The notes: generated from the sequence alone by a model not told the origin. A DNA stretch of 64,000 nt from Cavia porcellus (GCF_034190915.1 NW_026947484.1:138358982-138422981); one strand, 5' to 3'; counted from the stretch's first letter, positions 11,719 through 24,835 are shown. Numbers and translations: made by a program.

Positions 11719-13534
11719 TCCAGAATTGGTTGAATGAAATTTCTACTTTTATTTTTTGAAGTGTGTTCATTGCATACTGATGTCCATATTGGTTATACTA
11801 ATTTCCATTCCCATCAACAATCTAGAAGTGTTCCCTTTCTCCCTCAGCAGTTCCAGTATGTGCTGTCAAGATCTTGATGATAGCCATTCTGACTAGAGTA
11901 TATCAGAACTTCAGTGTTGTTTTGATGTATACTTTTCTAATGGCCAGTGATGCTGCACATTTTCCCATGTATTTACTCACCATTTATACTTTTGAGAAGT
12001 GTCTATTTTAACTGCTCATGTTAAAAATTGAACTGTTTTTGTTTTTAGATTTATTCTTTTGAGTTCCTTATGTATTCTAGATACTATCCCTCTGTACTAG
12101 GGTTAGCTAATGACATATTTGACCCAGTCTATAGATTATCTTATCATTATGTTAATTCTTGTGCTGTAGAGAAGGTTTTTAAATTTGTTGTAATGCACTT
12201 GCTGATTTCAATAAAATGGGTTCAGGTGTTTTCCCAATGTTAACTTCCAAAATTTTTAAAACTTCCATTTTAATATCTAAGTCATTAATTCATTTTGATT
12301 TGAGTTAGCACAGGGTGGGAGATAAGACTTTATAGTTTCAGTCTTCTTTAAATGGGTATTCAGTTTCCTGTGTACCATTTGTTAAAGAGATTACACTTTT
12401 TACAAAGTGTTTTTGGTTCCTTTGTTAAAATCAGATGACTGTGTGTACACATATGGTTTCTGTGTCTTTTGTTCTATTTCATTGGTCTGCATGTAAGTTT
12501 TTGCACCAGTACCATGTTTTGTTATCACAGTTTTGCAGTACAACGTAAATTCCGGTATTGTGATGTTTCTGCTTTTTCTTTTTACGCTCAATATTATTTT
12601 GACTAATCTGGGTCCTTTCTGATTTCATATATAGTTTAAGATTGTGAGAAATGCCTTTATTATTTTTAGTAGAGAGTCCCTTAAATCAATAGATCTTTAT
12701 CATTGTACTGCAATTTTCATAATATTAGTGCTTCTAACAGAAGAATAAGGGACGTCTTCCCATCTTCTAATGTTCTCTTCAATTTTTATCTTTAGAGTTC
12801 TGTAATTTCCATTGTAGTGGGGTTTAACCTTCTTGGATAGGTTGATTCCTAAATATTTAGTATTTTTCAACTTACTGTGAATGGAAAGTTTCCCTGATTT
12901 TTTCTTACTGTGTCTCTTATTCTTGTTCAGGGATGCCATTGTTCTTTGCATGTCAAGTTTGTGTTCCACTTTGCAGAATTTGTCAGACATAAAAGTCTTC
13001 AGATCAAGTGCTTTAGGTATTCTACATAAAGAATCATATCATCTATAAATAGAAATAATTCAACTTTTTTCTTTCCTATTCATATTCCTTTTATTTTTTT
13101 CCTTTGCTGAAGTTTCAAGTACTTACTAAACGAGGCTTGTGAGAATGGGCACTTTTGTTTCATTCCTGATTTTAGAGGAAATGAATTCAGCCTTTCCTTA
13201 TTCAGTATGATGTTGGCTGTGTATTTATTAGATGTGGCTTTTATCAATTTAAGGTACTTTTTTTTATACTTTTCACCAGAGGTTTTCCTTCTGAAGAGAT
13301 ATTGGATTTCGTTGAAGATTTTTCATTGTCTATTGAGATAATCATGTGGATTTTTAGTCTTGTTTCTATTTATGTTGTATATTACATTTATCAATTTATG
13401 TATGTTGAGTCATTCTTATATCCTAGGATGAAACTCACTTGGACATAGTGAATAATCTTTTCACTGAGCTGTTGAACTCTGTGAGACTTTTATTGAGAAT
13501 TTTTGCATCTATGTTCAAGATACTATGTTGGCCT

Positions 13535-13708
13535 GTGGTTTTTTTCTTTTTCCTTTCTTCTCTCCCTTCCTCCTTTTCTTCCTTGTACTGCCTTCATTCC
13601 TTATTTCCCTCTTTTTCTTTCTTTCTTTCTTTTCTTTTTCTCCTTCCTTCTTTTCTGCCTCTGTGTGTACCTCACCCTCTCTCTCTAGAGCCTCTCTCTT
13701 TCTCCCTT

Positions 13709-13764
<56 letters not shown>
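13535..13764 (+). repeat. 230-bp polypyrimidine tract with (CT)n
   Basis: A nearly pure pyrimidine plus strand: mixed TTTC/TCC sequence, then an uninterrupted (CT)n run at 13712..13764. Open frames across it on either strand are composition artefacts. On the SPAG17-sense strand it is polypurine, so it could form triplex DNA. Confidence 0.92.
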
Positions 13765-13768
<4 letters not shown>

Positions 13769-13840
13769 GTCCTCCTGCCTCCATCTCCCTAACACTGAAA
13801 TTTACAGACATGCACAACTATGCCCAGGTTGCCCAGTTAT
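13765..13840 (-). repeat. Reverse B1-like remnant
   Basis: TCCTCCTGCCTCCATCTCCC followed by ACAGACATGCACAACTATGC is the reverse complement of a B1 middle section. The CT tract beside it may have grown from this SINE's tail. Confidence 0.55.
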
Positions 13841-14479
13841 TTTTATCGGTGTGTTTTAAACCTTAATGTTCCAGTGTTGCTATTTGGTGTTGTTTCATTT
13901 CAATTTGAAGAACTTCCATCAGCATTTCTTGTAGAGTAAAATCAGTGATGATAAGTTCCCTCAGGTTTTGTTTGTCTGAGAAAGTCTCTATCTTTTCTTT
14001 ATATATGAAAGACACTTTTGTTGTCTCACTCAAACTTTTTTATTACGTTGAATATATTATCCCACTATCTCTTGGCCCACCAGATTTCTGCTAACAAATT
14101 CAAAGTGTCATGAAGCTGTCTTGTGTGTGACAAGTCACTTTTCTTTTGCCACTTTCAAAGTTGTATTTTTTATTTTTTAAAATTTTATTGTAAGTTTCTT
14201 GGTAGAAATAACTTGATGGTCAGCCTGTTTGGGGTTTTTGAATATTATGGCTCTGAGCATTTATTTCTCTAACAACTTTCAGTTGTTATTTAAATAATTT
14301 TTTTCTCTGATCCTTCTGTATCACCTATAAGACATTTATTCTTTTGGTTCATAGTGTTTTATAAGTTATATAAATTTTCCCTGTGGTTCTTCTTTTTATT
14401 CCTTTGGATAATTCGAGGCGCTACTTTTTACTTCTGTATAACTGAATTTCTCATTCAGCTCTGAACTGAGTTTTGGGGT

Positions 14480-14610
14480 GGAACACAAAAAACTTGGAGC
14501 ATCTGTAAGAACTGACCACATATTAAACAATAAAGCAAATATCAACAAATTTCATAGCATGAGTATTTTATAGATTCTTATCTGCTAACATATTTTAAAG
14601 TTACAAACTA
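14480..14610 (+). mobile_element. Old L1 ORF2 fragment, forward
   Basis: GAACTGACCACATATTAAAC and ATCAACAAATTTCATAG resemble an ORF2 segment of ancient L1s. It is short and diverged, lies immediately to the right of L1-E and is in the opposite orientation. Confidence 0.45.
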
Positions 14611-15271
14611 AAACAAAATGTAACTCATATTCAAGTATTTAATATTAAAGGACACATTTCTATGTATTTTTGAGTCAAAAAAGAAAGTATAGTGAAAGTT
14701 ACAGTATTTGAAAGACCACTTTTAAAACTTAACAATGCTCTCTCAAAATCATATTGGCAGTCTTAGTCTCAAGTAGAATGGGAAGATAAATTAACAGTAT
14801 ACTTATTAAAATGGATAACAAATAAAGAAAAACCACAGATTTATAGTTCAAGACATTATATTTTCACAGTTCTATACACTGTAATTTTTAAAAAAGAGTT
14901 GTCTTTAGTTTGAATCCTACGCAGATCAAGTATCATTGCCTAAAGCAGCAAATAGAATGTCATATTTTAAATTATCACTTGAAAGCTTTCAGAGACAGTC
15001 TTATTAAAATATATACGAAGAAAAATATAGCTTAATAACACCTTCACTAGAATCCCCGAGGACAAAAAATATGTTTGTCTCTTCTAGTGTTATAGCTTCA
15101 ATATTCAGCACATGGCAAGGGGCATGGTAGGTATTCAGTTCAGTGAGCTGAATTAGATCTACGGATGACACAAACATTTTCATTGAATTGAATCAATTAG
15201 TTTTGGTTTAGGAACTAAAACCTGAGCAACTAACTTAACTGTCTCATTAACTAAACTATTAAAATTGATTA

Positions 15272-15520
<249 letters not shown>

Positions 15521-15718
15521 TTAATTTTTGCATTGCTTGTATTTTGGAATTCTCAGAAGATCCTTCCCAACTCCTCAAAATTGAGTGAATAAAAGGCATA
15601 TTTCATGAGCATTTTGGCAGCTCTTACATGAAAACACACAGGTATTCGTGAAAAAATTCTTCGTTAAGTTTGGTAAACAATAATGAAATCAATTACTTAG
15701 TGATTTTATCACTATAAA

Positions 15719-15741
15719 ATTATATATATATATATATATAA
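15719..15741. repeat. (TA)n microsatellite
   Basis: A run of about eleven TA units in AT-rich intronic sequence. Confidence 0.9.
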
Positions 15742-16474
15742 TCATTATAAGAAGAAAAATCAGAGCATTTGTTCTCTCTCTGTGATACAAGCTAGCTCAG
15801 CAAGATGTTATCCTTGAGTAGATCTGTCTCCAACCTTCCAGAACACCAAGAAAATAAATTTCTGTTGTGTAAACCACTCAGTCTGTTTTCTGATGGCATT
15901 CTGAGATGTGGAAGACAGTAGGTGAGATTACTTTCCCCAGTGTGTAATGAGCTTCCATTTTTCAGCATAAACTGGAATAGAGAGATGATGAGGCACTTGC
16001 CCAAGAACTGCCTTCCAACACTGGTTCTTTAAAAAATAGAGCAGCCACGGCTTACAGTGCAATGGTAGCCACTGACAGATCGGCACATTGGGCAGGCACT
16101 TACGTGTTTCTTTTACACTGCTAATTAACAATGAGGAAATTACCCGCAGGAAAATGAATAGGAGAACTGTGGGATTTTGTTTTTGTTTTGCTTTTGGTAT
16201 CAATCTAATCTATTAATCTGTATCAGTATGAAGAGTCAGCTTTTGGTTTTGTATTCTTTGAATTATTACTCTTTGCTTTCATTTGTAAACTGGTAGCACA
16301 ATCTAGGTACTCTATTTACCCTTCCAATCTATTTTTCTGTATGCATCCCTTTATGAGGGTACAGATTTTATAATCTATCCCCTGAGAGCCAATACAAAAA
16401 ACATACACTTGGTAAATACCTTTGCAATTTAAAAAATTACTATGTAGGGCACCATCCATTACTGAGTTTTTATT

Positions 16475-16685
16475 TTTTAGGTCATATTAGGAAATGAACT
16501 CAGGCCTTTTACACTAAGCTATATCTCCCACCCTCTTTTAAACTTTTTATTCTGAGACAGAGTTTCAGTTCACTAAATTGTGACCTGTGATCTAGAGCTT
16601 GTGATTCTTTTTCTCTGCCTCCTAGAGGTCTGGGATTATAGGTCTGTACCACAATGTTCAGTTTTTACTTTTTTGAAATGCAAAT
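16475..16685 (-). repeat. B1-ID dimer SINE, reverse
   Basis: In reverse orientation it has an ID-like part (CTAAGCTATATCTCCCACCC), then TCTGAGACAGAGTTTCAGTT and GGTCTGGGATTATAGGTCTG from a B1 body. The flanks AGTTTTTATTTTTT and AGTTTTTACTTTTT may be its target duplication. Fused B1-ID SINEs are known from squirrel- and beaver-type rodents. Confidence 0.78.
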
Positions 16686-16778
16686 TCTTCTAAGACTGTA
16701 TAGCTAGACTACAAATTGTGTTTAATTATGATTACTATATTTCCCTCTGTTGGATAATAAGAGTTTTTCAGTGTTTGC

Positions 16779-17122
16779 TGTCATGGCTTATGTCAGTGGC
16801 CCCCAGGCTTCATGCATTTGCATTGTGCATTTGTGATTGGTTCATTGTCTAGTGCTTGGATTTGGGGTGTGAGTGCTACACTGGCCTGGGGTGCAGCCAG
16901 GGTGTGATGTAATGGCAAGAAGAAGGTGTGTCTTGCTGTTTTGCCAGTTTCTGCCTTGTTGTTTGCAGCTGCCATGAACTGTGGACCTGCCACGCCACCC
17001 TTCCTGGGAGCCAACTGAGTATGGACTGAAACCTCCAACAACTATAAGAAATAAACCTTTCCTTTCCCAACTTTGGGCATCGGGTATTTTGTCTCAGCAA
17101 CAAGTAAAAAGTAACTAAGACA
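16779..17122 (+). mobile_element. MaLR-type solo LTR with perfect target duplication
   Basis: The 344-bp LTR runs from TGTCATGGC to CTAAGACA and is flanked by TTTGC on both sides (16774..16778 and 17123..17127). Its 3' third has the motifs AGTATGGACTGAAACCTCCA, AATAAACCTTTCCTTTCC (a polyadenylation signal is embedded) and GGGTATTTTGTCTCAGCAAC. It is non-coding; no internal region remains. This is the best-preserved LTR in the window. Confidence 0.9.
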
Positions 17123-19522
17123 TTTGCGTTTTCATATTTGCTTTGTCTGCAGAAAATACAGCACTAAATTACACAGAGGTACAGTTGCTCTTAATCAACA
17201 TTTGAAAAGGATTTGCTACATATCTCATCTTTTTATTAATTAACTTTTATCCTTTATTGTTTGTTAATACTGTTGGTCTCAGTTAGTCAATTATTTCATT
17301 AAGAATGCATTCCTGTCTGAGCTAGGGAAAATTACATACTGGGATCAAAAATCAACAGGATAGATTGAATTTACTTCTGATTTGATTAAAATTTGTATAG
17401 ATCATTCTGCAGATCAGATTAAGTTGATGGAATATCTGATATGTAAAGCATGCTTTGGAAGACAGTAAGAATGGAAGCAGGCTGACAATTAGGAGGATAT
17501 TAGTAGAAGAAGGCAATGTTAGCCTGCTGAAAGTAGTAAGAATGGGAAGATTACTGTCTTTAAAGTCTTTAGTAGTTCTGCTCGCCAATCCCCTGGACGG
17601 TTCAGAGTGGTCAGGCTTTTCTCTGTCTCCCACTTCAGAAGAAGGGAAATAAAAATGGCAGGTGAGTAACGGGTTCTAAGAACAGGGAGCACTGGGCACC
17701 GCTGCCCGGTAGAATCCCAAAGAGGGAATTGTGGAAAAGTCTTAATCAGAACTACCCAGTAGAAATGTAATGTGAGTCGCAAATATGAACCTCATGTGTG
17801 ATTCTAAATTTATAGTTTCTACATCTTAAAAAGGAAAAAGAAATGGGTACAGTTAATGTCAATGATATATTTAGCTCCATATATAAAAATGCTATCGTTT
17901 CAGCATGTAACTGATATAAAATTATTAATGGGACATGTCAGTTTTTATAAGTCCTTAAAACCCAGGATATGTAGTGCTCACACAGCTACTTGCAAAGTGA
18001 CTAGCCCGCTTACGGAACATCTCATTTTTGACAAGTTCCATTTTAAGATTGATGAATCCACATGTGACTAATGGCTACTGGATTGGACAATGCATATGTA
18101 GCTACTGACCGCCAGAAGCATTCCCATTCCTTCTTTGTCCCTAAATCCTAAAGGCAAGTTTATGTCTTCTTCCATTGACAAATCTCCATGGCCCAAGAAA
18201 ACAGAACTAATACTTCCACACCAGTGGGTTTCCCAAGGAAACCACTCAATCAGAGCACCCATCTATTAAGTACAGATATTGATGTTAACCATACAGTACT
18301 TCTCAGAATATTTTCAGTGTATCATCATTAATAACGAGAAAAAAGAAAAATGTTGGATATGAAAAATGGAGAACAAGAAATCTAAACCTGCCGCTCTTCC
18401 CAGAAAAGGCAAGCAAGAGAAAAGAAACAAAAGAGAGGCAATTTAGGATAGGAAGAGAACAACTTTAAAGGACTTCAATAGATTCATCCAAATAAGAGAA
18501 GCTGTTGTATCAGAAATGTGAAATTACCTTATAATAAGATTACTTGAAATTATAAATAGAAGACTTACTGTAAGTTCTTAATGTTTAGATTGGAACTGAG
18601 TAGTATTTTTTTTAAACAAACAACAATGAAAAAGTGTAATAGTGAAAAAGTTAGAAGAGGAAAGCAGGAATTGGAAGTTTAGGCCAAGAGTTTCAACACC
18701 AGAATCAAAAGAGTTGCAGGAAGAAAGAGAGAGAAAATGTAAAGGATAGGGTGGGTGTTTATCAAAGAAATGCTTGTAGGACATTTCCCAGAAAATAAGA
18801 CAGCAGTTTCAGGATTACTGGGCTTACCATAACAACACACAGAAAGAGAACTAAAGACTAGAACACTGGAACAAAAAGAAGATTTAGAATTTCTAGAGAA
18901 AAGAAAAAAATATAATCAAACAACTAATCAGAATTCAGAATCTCATGTTTTTCTTCTTAAGAACAATCTGTGAAAGGCATAGAACTTTTGAGAAATGCTT
19001 TTAATATGCCAGAGGAAAATTCGTTTTAACTTAGCATTTTATATAAAGCCTAACTGACAGTTACTATAAGCATAGAATTAAATTGGTTTGAAACATTCAG
19101 TACCTCAAAATTTTTCCTGCTATAAATCTTACGTAAAGAAGCTAGTGGAAGGAGATGGTCCTCTCCAAAAAAGAGAATAACCAACAGTGACTAACTGGAA
19201 AGAGGAAGGGCATCAGAGCTGCACAGCAAGCTTAGAGAATCTGGCAAGGCATCCTTAAGATGATAATGCTGATAGAACATCTATTATGCTCGAATGTACT
19301 GAGAGGAGAGTTTAGGAAAGAGTCAGCTATAAATTCACAGAAGACTAAATAGAGGGAAAGGACAGGTATGATTCCAGTACAAACAGAAGGAAACATAATC
19401 ACACAATTTTGTTGTGAGTAGTATTTACATAACAAAAAATAAAAAATGGAACATTGATTTAACCAAACATTGTGATACAATTAACAGTGCTGGGATTGGA
19501 GACCTGCAAGAGTGAAAGTAGA

Positions 19523-19533
19523 TGTGTGTGTGC

Positions 19534-19578
<45 letters not shown>
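19523..19578. repeat. (TG)n microsatellite
   Basis: About 28 TG units with two TGCG interruptions near the left end. Pure TG continues to the right. Confidence 0.95.
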
Positions 19579-19581
<3 letters not shown>

Positions 19582-19944
19582 AGTGGGCAGGGACAGCGCT
19601 TCTTCTCAAATGGGAGTCAATGGATAATGATGGCCAAACATTACACTAAAATTTACCTGTATTTAAAGATAACAAAATAATAAAAGAAACAGGCAAGTAC
19701 ATTGGAGATTTTTGTGCCTGGGAATTGCTGGACGGTAGGGTAGAGGTAGAGGCTGCTGGGTTTCACCAGATTCTGTAGTATCTCTGGCTTCAAAAACAGG
19801 TGACGTGAAACATAAAAATAAATTTCAAATTAAGACAAAACCAAGAGAGTACACTGTTTTTGCACAAAAATCTAAAAACAACAAAGACTTGGCTTTAGCA
19901 TTACTCGTTATTTTACATAGGGTTTAAAAGCCCAAGTTCTGGGA

Positions 19945-20130
19945 CTGGAATTCCTAGGTTTACATTCTGTCTCTCACTTAGCAGCCTTGTCACTGAGCAA
20001 AAAAGTCGTTTGGTCAAGGCAGTTAAAATTCAGCTGTTTAGTTTCTGTGTCACAGAGGTGCTGTGAGTGAGTAATACATATCAGACACTGCGTACCACAT
20101 GGTAAGTGCTCCATAAATGCTAGCTTTATT
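19945..20130 (+). repeat. MIR SINE, forward
   Basis: Diverged MIR with a CACATGGTAAGTGCTCCATA-type 3' motif and the upstream exon-like CACTTAGCAGCCTTGTCACT segment. Old and non-coding. Confidence 0.75.
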
Positions 20131-20357
20131 GACCTATTAATCAAATCAGAGAATATGAAATGTAATGAAAACTAAATAGAACGAATAGGAAATATGGAAA
20201 AGAATGGGGCTGCTTCCCTTACTTTGTTCTGAAAACAGTCTTACTTTTCAAAGGAAATATGGCAGTAGTGTTGTGCATCCTTTTAGAAAGTGTGTTTTAA
20301 ACTATTTTGGAGATTTCCTGGGAATGTGTAGTTCAGTCTGGGAATAAACTCATTTTA

Positions 20358-20603
<246 letters not shown>

Positions 20604-21205
20604 CTAAAAAATCGCAGGAACACACTTTCAGCTATAATTTGTTTCAGTCGGAATGAAGTCCTCTTGGACTCTGACAACTAACCAGCATGCACTCCATTTA
20701 ATTGGGGAAATCTGCATATGTATACAACCATATGGCAACATTTTAGGAGAGCTGCTGCCAGAAAGAGTAAGCCTTTGACTTTTTTTTATGGGCAACATAA
20801 TCTAAATATTTTTATTGTTAGGTTATACTCTTCAGAGTCCTGTTAGCAATTATAGGCAGGTTTTCTGAACTCACTTCAAGACGATGTTCGTTCTACATGG
20901 CTGTATGGTCAGCAGGTGTTTGTGAGGTTGCCAAGCCACACTGTCTAGAGAGGAGCAAGGAGCTGAGAAGTTTTGTTTAAGCTGGCTTGGAAGATTAACC
21001 CCTTTGTCTCCAGCTGAAGCTGTTCTAGGAAGTCTGAGTAAGCCCTCCTCTTTAGCATCAGCCCTTTTCTTTTAAGCACCTCTCCTGACTTCTCTCCCCC
21101 TCCTCCGTCCCTCTCTGTCTCTTTTGAATGTTTCTCAATCTGGGTCATGGTTTTCTCAGATCATCTGACTTGTCATCTACACTTTTTAGGAAAATAATTC
21201 CTTAC

Positions 21206-21267
21206 CTTTTCAAGAGAATCAGCCTTTGTGACTGCTTTATCTTTGATCTCATTGTTCGTGCTTGGAT
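21206..21267 (-). CDS. SPAG17: SPAG17 exon l (62-nt small exon)
   Basis: The 62-nt exon (phase 1 in, phase 0 out) was found by searching for the residues missing between the exons at 25316..25540 and 20490..20603. It has acceptor TTTACAG and donor AAG|GTAAGG. With the G of the previous exon it encodes DPSTNNEIKDKAVTKADSLE then K, matching the SPAG17 segment TNNEIKDDAVTKADSHEK. Without it, the neighbouring exons do not join in frame (phase 1 to phase 0). The exon is hydrophilic and part of a disordered linker. Its length is not a multiple of three, so skipping it would frameshift. Confidence 0.94.
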
Positions 21268-23206
21268 CTGTAAATCAAAGACACCAACATCCAGTTGTGT
21301 TCAGGCTTTGTTCTTGCTTTTGGTCAGTGCTGAGCCTTTTTGTTGCCCATATGATCTATGTTTCTGTGCTGAAAGGGTAATTCCTGAAAGGCATGTTTCA
21401 TGCCTTCAAAAAAGGTGTTTGTGTCAATAATTCTAAATCCATACCAACCTAGGAAAGTTATACTAAACTCTCTGAAAAGAACCTAGCTTCTTATCTGATG
21501 TACACTAAATCATATCACAGATTTTGATTTCAGGCTGTTACTCAGTTCTACAATGTATAATTTTCTTTTATGAATTGAAAATATTTACTGATTAAACTGT
21601 ACCAACTTGCCCTGTATACGTTGTTTGTTTTGTGCTGGTGATTGTCACGGAGCTTTTTCTGTGTCTCTTCCTGGTGGGTGATGGACTAGGGACTAGGGCA
21701 GGGGCAGGGATGTATGGGAAGGAGTACAAATGAATAAATGCACCACCTACTAGAAAATAATGCTATTTACCATTCTACAGAGTTCTTCTTCCACTCATCA
21801 TTCATTTGTTAATTAAAACTATTTAATGAGCACCTGAAGGTTTGCAGGTAGAGTTTGATAAGAGTTAGTTAAATGAATAAATGAACTGCTGCACAGCACC
21901 GAGCCATGGAGCCAGTATGAGATATGCAGATCAGCCTCCTTGTGATCAAAGAGTATATTTATATGATGACTGGGGCTGTAATTTCATTGACTATCTGAAT
22001 CATCGGAATAAACTATCAGGGAACACTCATCCTGTTGTTTTTCTGTGTCGCCAGAAAAGTACTGGATATTTGGAAACACACTTCAATGATGCTGAAGAGT
22101 GGAGTCAAACTGATTTCTTTTGACTCTTAGAATAACTAGAAATTAGATCCTACAAAGTGTTTCATAAAATGGCTGCAGTCTTACTGTCTGAAGGCAACTC
22201 AGTGCCAACTCTGGTTCTTTCCACCTCAGACAGACTGCCTGGTTCTGCCACGTCTTTGGGTTTCACACTTGCCTTGCATTCTCTGTTCACAAATACTCAA
22301 GGTACCATTGTTGCCTTTACTCTGTTTTGTTTTTAACCATAGCAAGTATCAGTGCTTGACACTATGTTTTAAAAGATCCTAATTTTTACCCTATATTCGA
22401 GAAGGGGGAAAAAGCAAGTTCACTTGTTTATGGTTTTATCTACGATTTATCTTGCTTTCTTCACTGCACCCTGAGCGCCAGCATCTTGCAGGAACTCAGT
22501 AAGCTCTTTTTCTTTTGAGTGAATGCAGGAAATATCAACACATGTTGAAACTAGAAATACAGGTAGAGAAAGACAGAGAAAAAGAGAGAGAGAGAGTTGA
22601 AGACGAACACCTGTAATAAGGCTTGTTATGGGGTAAGGACAAGATTTAACTTTTCATCCTATGGCAAAAAGAACCATATATGAACTTCCCTAGATGACTT
22701 AGTCACATAGGAATAGTTCATTATTCTTTCTTACAGAAGCACAATTACTTACATTTTCCCTACTGGCTCCATCTTGACTTGGACTGTGATAGTGACAGCA
22801 CAGTGTTCCGTTTTGACAGAGAGGAAAACTGTAACGTCAGTTTTAGCTCAATATTTATATAAAGATATTCACTCAAGAGAAAACTCAGGCCAACTATAAC
22901 TCTAAATAGACCATGGTGTCCCCTGTGTCCTTGAAGCAATTGATATGAAATCTGTGGAATAAAAATTATTCTGCTCTATGGTCTGCCAAATTTCCTGGAG
23001 ATTTGATATTCCCTCTTGTGTCTAAGAATCCAGCAGAAAATGTCTCTAGTTTAGAAAATATATTCTAAAAAATTATGCATCCGTTACTTTGTCAAAGGAA
23101 AGAACATCCTAATACTAATCTGAACTCATTGCGGAGGCCTAAAAATCACTTTTTTTCTTTCTGTCTGATTTGTGCCTTCAACCACATAATCCTTTGACAG
23201 TGTGAT

Positions 23207-23545
23207 TCAGTAGTTTTTGACACATCTGGAAGTGGATGCTTTCTCATCTCTTTGAAAAACAGCTTTCTTAATCTGTTTTACTTTAGAGATAACAAGATCC
23301 CTCTGCAAAACAGTTACTTTATTAAAAAAACACCCAACAAGCATAAAGGGCACATCGAAACCTATAGCCTCATGGTTATCAACTCTCAGGTTTTTCATAA
23401 ATATCCAATAGGCCCTGTCAAGTTCAAAAACAGTCTCAGATGGAAATCCAGTTTGGTTAAGAAAAGCACAAATATTCAGCCCTTCATGTCCAGGAACAGT
23501 CATATAAATGTATTTGATGGTAAAATAGCTGTGCAGGAAATACAT
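23207..23545 (-). pseudogene. Unidentified 112-codon coding-like ORF
   Basis: A minus-strand frame of 112 codons with protein-like composition. It includes TVPGHEGLNICAFLNQTGFP, a TVFELDRAYWIFMKNLRV stretch, IGFDVPFMLVGCFF and KVKQIKKAVFQRDEK, ending CVKNY-stop. I do not recognise it. It shows no clear splice acceptor or donor in phase with SPAG17, whose neighbouring exons already join. It could be a retrocopy fragment, a viral fossil or a long chance frame in AT-rich DNA. No poly(A) tail or target duplication was found. Confidence 0.35.
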
Positions 23546-23844
23546 GAATGATTCGTGCTGTGTTTAAAGAGAATTAAAGCGGCTGCTTTTGAAGTAAGAG
23601 TTAGGGAAAAATGTAGGACCAGCAGCAACAAATAAAACCCTCATACACAGAATGGTCACAGGGAAACATGAAGCCCCAGGTCCAAGCCTATCGATGTTTA
23701 CTGGCATTGTTCAGCTTTGGGGATATAGAATCTGGGATTTAAATATGAAGATTTAGGAACCAGGATCCATAACACCAATTTATGTGGTTTGACCACCAGG
23801 TGGCAAAAGTTGCCTGAAGAAAACTCTAGACCAGAAGTTAAAAG

Positions 23845-23937
23845 AAACAAAAAACAAAACAAAACAAAAAAACCAAAAAAACAAAACCCAAAAAACAAAA
23901 ACAAAAACAAAAAACCAATGAAACAAAACAAAGAAAG
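23845..23937 (+). repeat. AAAAC-rich simple repeat
   Basis: An A-rich stretch of AAAAC and AAAACC units. Open frames here on both strands (poly-Lys/Asn, poly-Phe) are composition artefacts. Confidence 0.9.
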
Positions 23938-24314
23938 GGTCCTGGGGCCTTACATCTCTGTTTATCCTGGTTTCATATTTACTGTGTGCCTTCTTTGCCA
24001 TATATTTATGCTCCCACAAGATGTACTAGTGTCTCAACAATGTAACGAATTCAGGTTAATTTATTTTGTTTAATTCATGGTAGGGTGAGCTAGGCTAAGA
24101 GGTAAGTCATACCCTGGGCAGAGAAATATGGAATATACTTTGATGGAAAGGAAAAAACAAAAGGCAAGAAAATTAGATAAGAATCAGCATGTGAAAAGAA
24201 CTGTAAATATGGCCAAATCACTGGATACATCAGAAGAAATTTCTGCAACTGAGGAAGCCAGAAGACATAATGGAGGAAATTTGTTTGCGATTCGCCCTCA
24301 TATCGGAACCTCTA

Positions 24315-24470
24315 CTGATTCTTGGCTGAAGCTGTTATTTAGCCTCTCTTTAGGCTTGGTTTCCTCATATGCAGAATTGAGATGAAAGCATTTTAATTAT
24401 AGGCTTGGTCTTTATATAAAGTATTGATTAATATACATAAAATACTTTGGAATAATGCTTTGGAGAGAGT
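24315..24470 (+). repeat. MIR-like SINE remnant, forward
   Basis: TTTAGCCTCTCTTTAGGCTTGG, GTTTCCTCATATGCAGAATTG and a downstream TAATTATTAAATCA tail follow the MIR pattern (TTTCCTCATCTG-type core). Low-identity copy. Confidence 0.6.
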
Positions 24471-24835
24471 AATTATTAAATCAGTGGGGTGTTTTGTTTG
24501 TTTCTGTTTCCTTCACTTATCAGTTCTACTCAGGCAGCTTTTTCTTAATTTTATTCCATTGGTTACCTCTTCTACTCTCATCTAAATTAAAGTGATTGGG
24601 TAAATATTAGTAAATGTTCACTTGACGACTATTGTGGCTCTTACTATTTACTTTTGAAGCACTTTTTAAAAATTGTAAAATAAAATACAGAAACACGTAT
24701 ATTGTACTCTCGAATAAAAATAATGCCTTGAGATAAAGAGGAAGAGGAATGGAAGGCGTGTTCACTGAGCACTGATTTTGTGCTAAGCTCTACACTAAGC
24801 ATTTCATTTTGTCATTACAAGTGATTTAAGAACTA

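Larger units (their letters stand above)
11540..14470 (-). mobile_element. L1-E: ancient degenerate L1, split by SINE and pyrimidine tract
   Basis: Old L1 sequence lies on the minus strand. The ORF2 C-terminal half (11540..13535) contains YLGINLSKKVKPHYNGNYRT and a following NIMKIAV-like segment. The polypyrimidine block 13535..13764 comes next. At 13860..14450 an ORF1-region segment reads, antisense, like AGTTCCCTCAGGTTTTGTTT and TTTCTGCTAACAAATTCAAA. An ID-like SINE at 11612 interrupts it. The sequence between ORF2 middle and ORF1 is missing. It is much more diverged than L1-A and L1-B, so older. Confidence 0.75.

Noticed and set aside
13515..13866. Long open frames on both strands over the pyrimidine tract.
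   Set aside because: They are Ser/Leu/Phe or Arg/Glu repeats made by simple-sequence composition, with no start context or family similarity.
23698..24073. Poly-Phe and poly-Lys/Asn frames.
   Set aside because: They come from the AAAAC-rich simple repeat.
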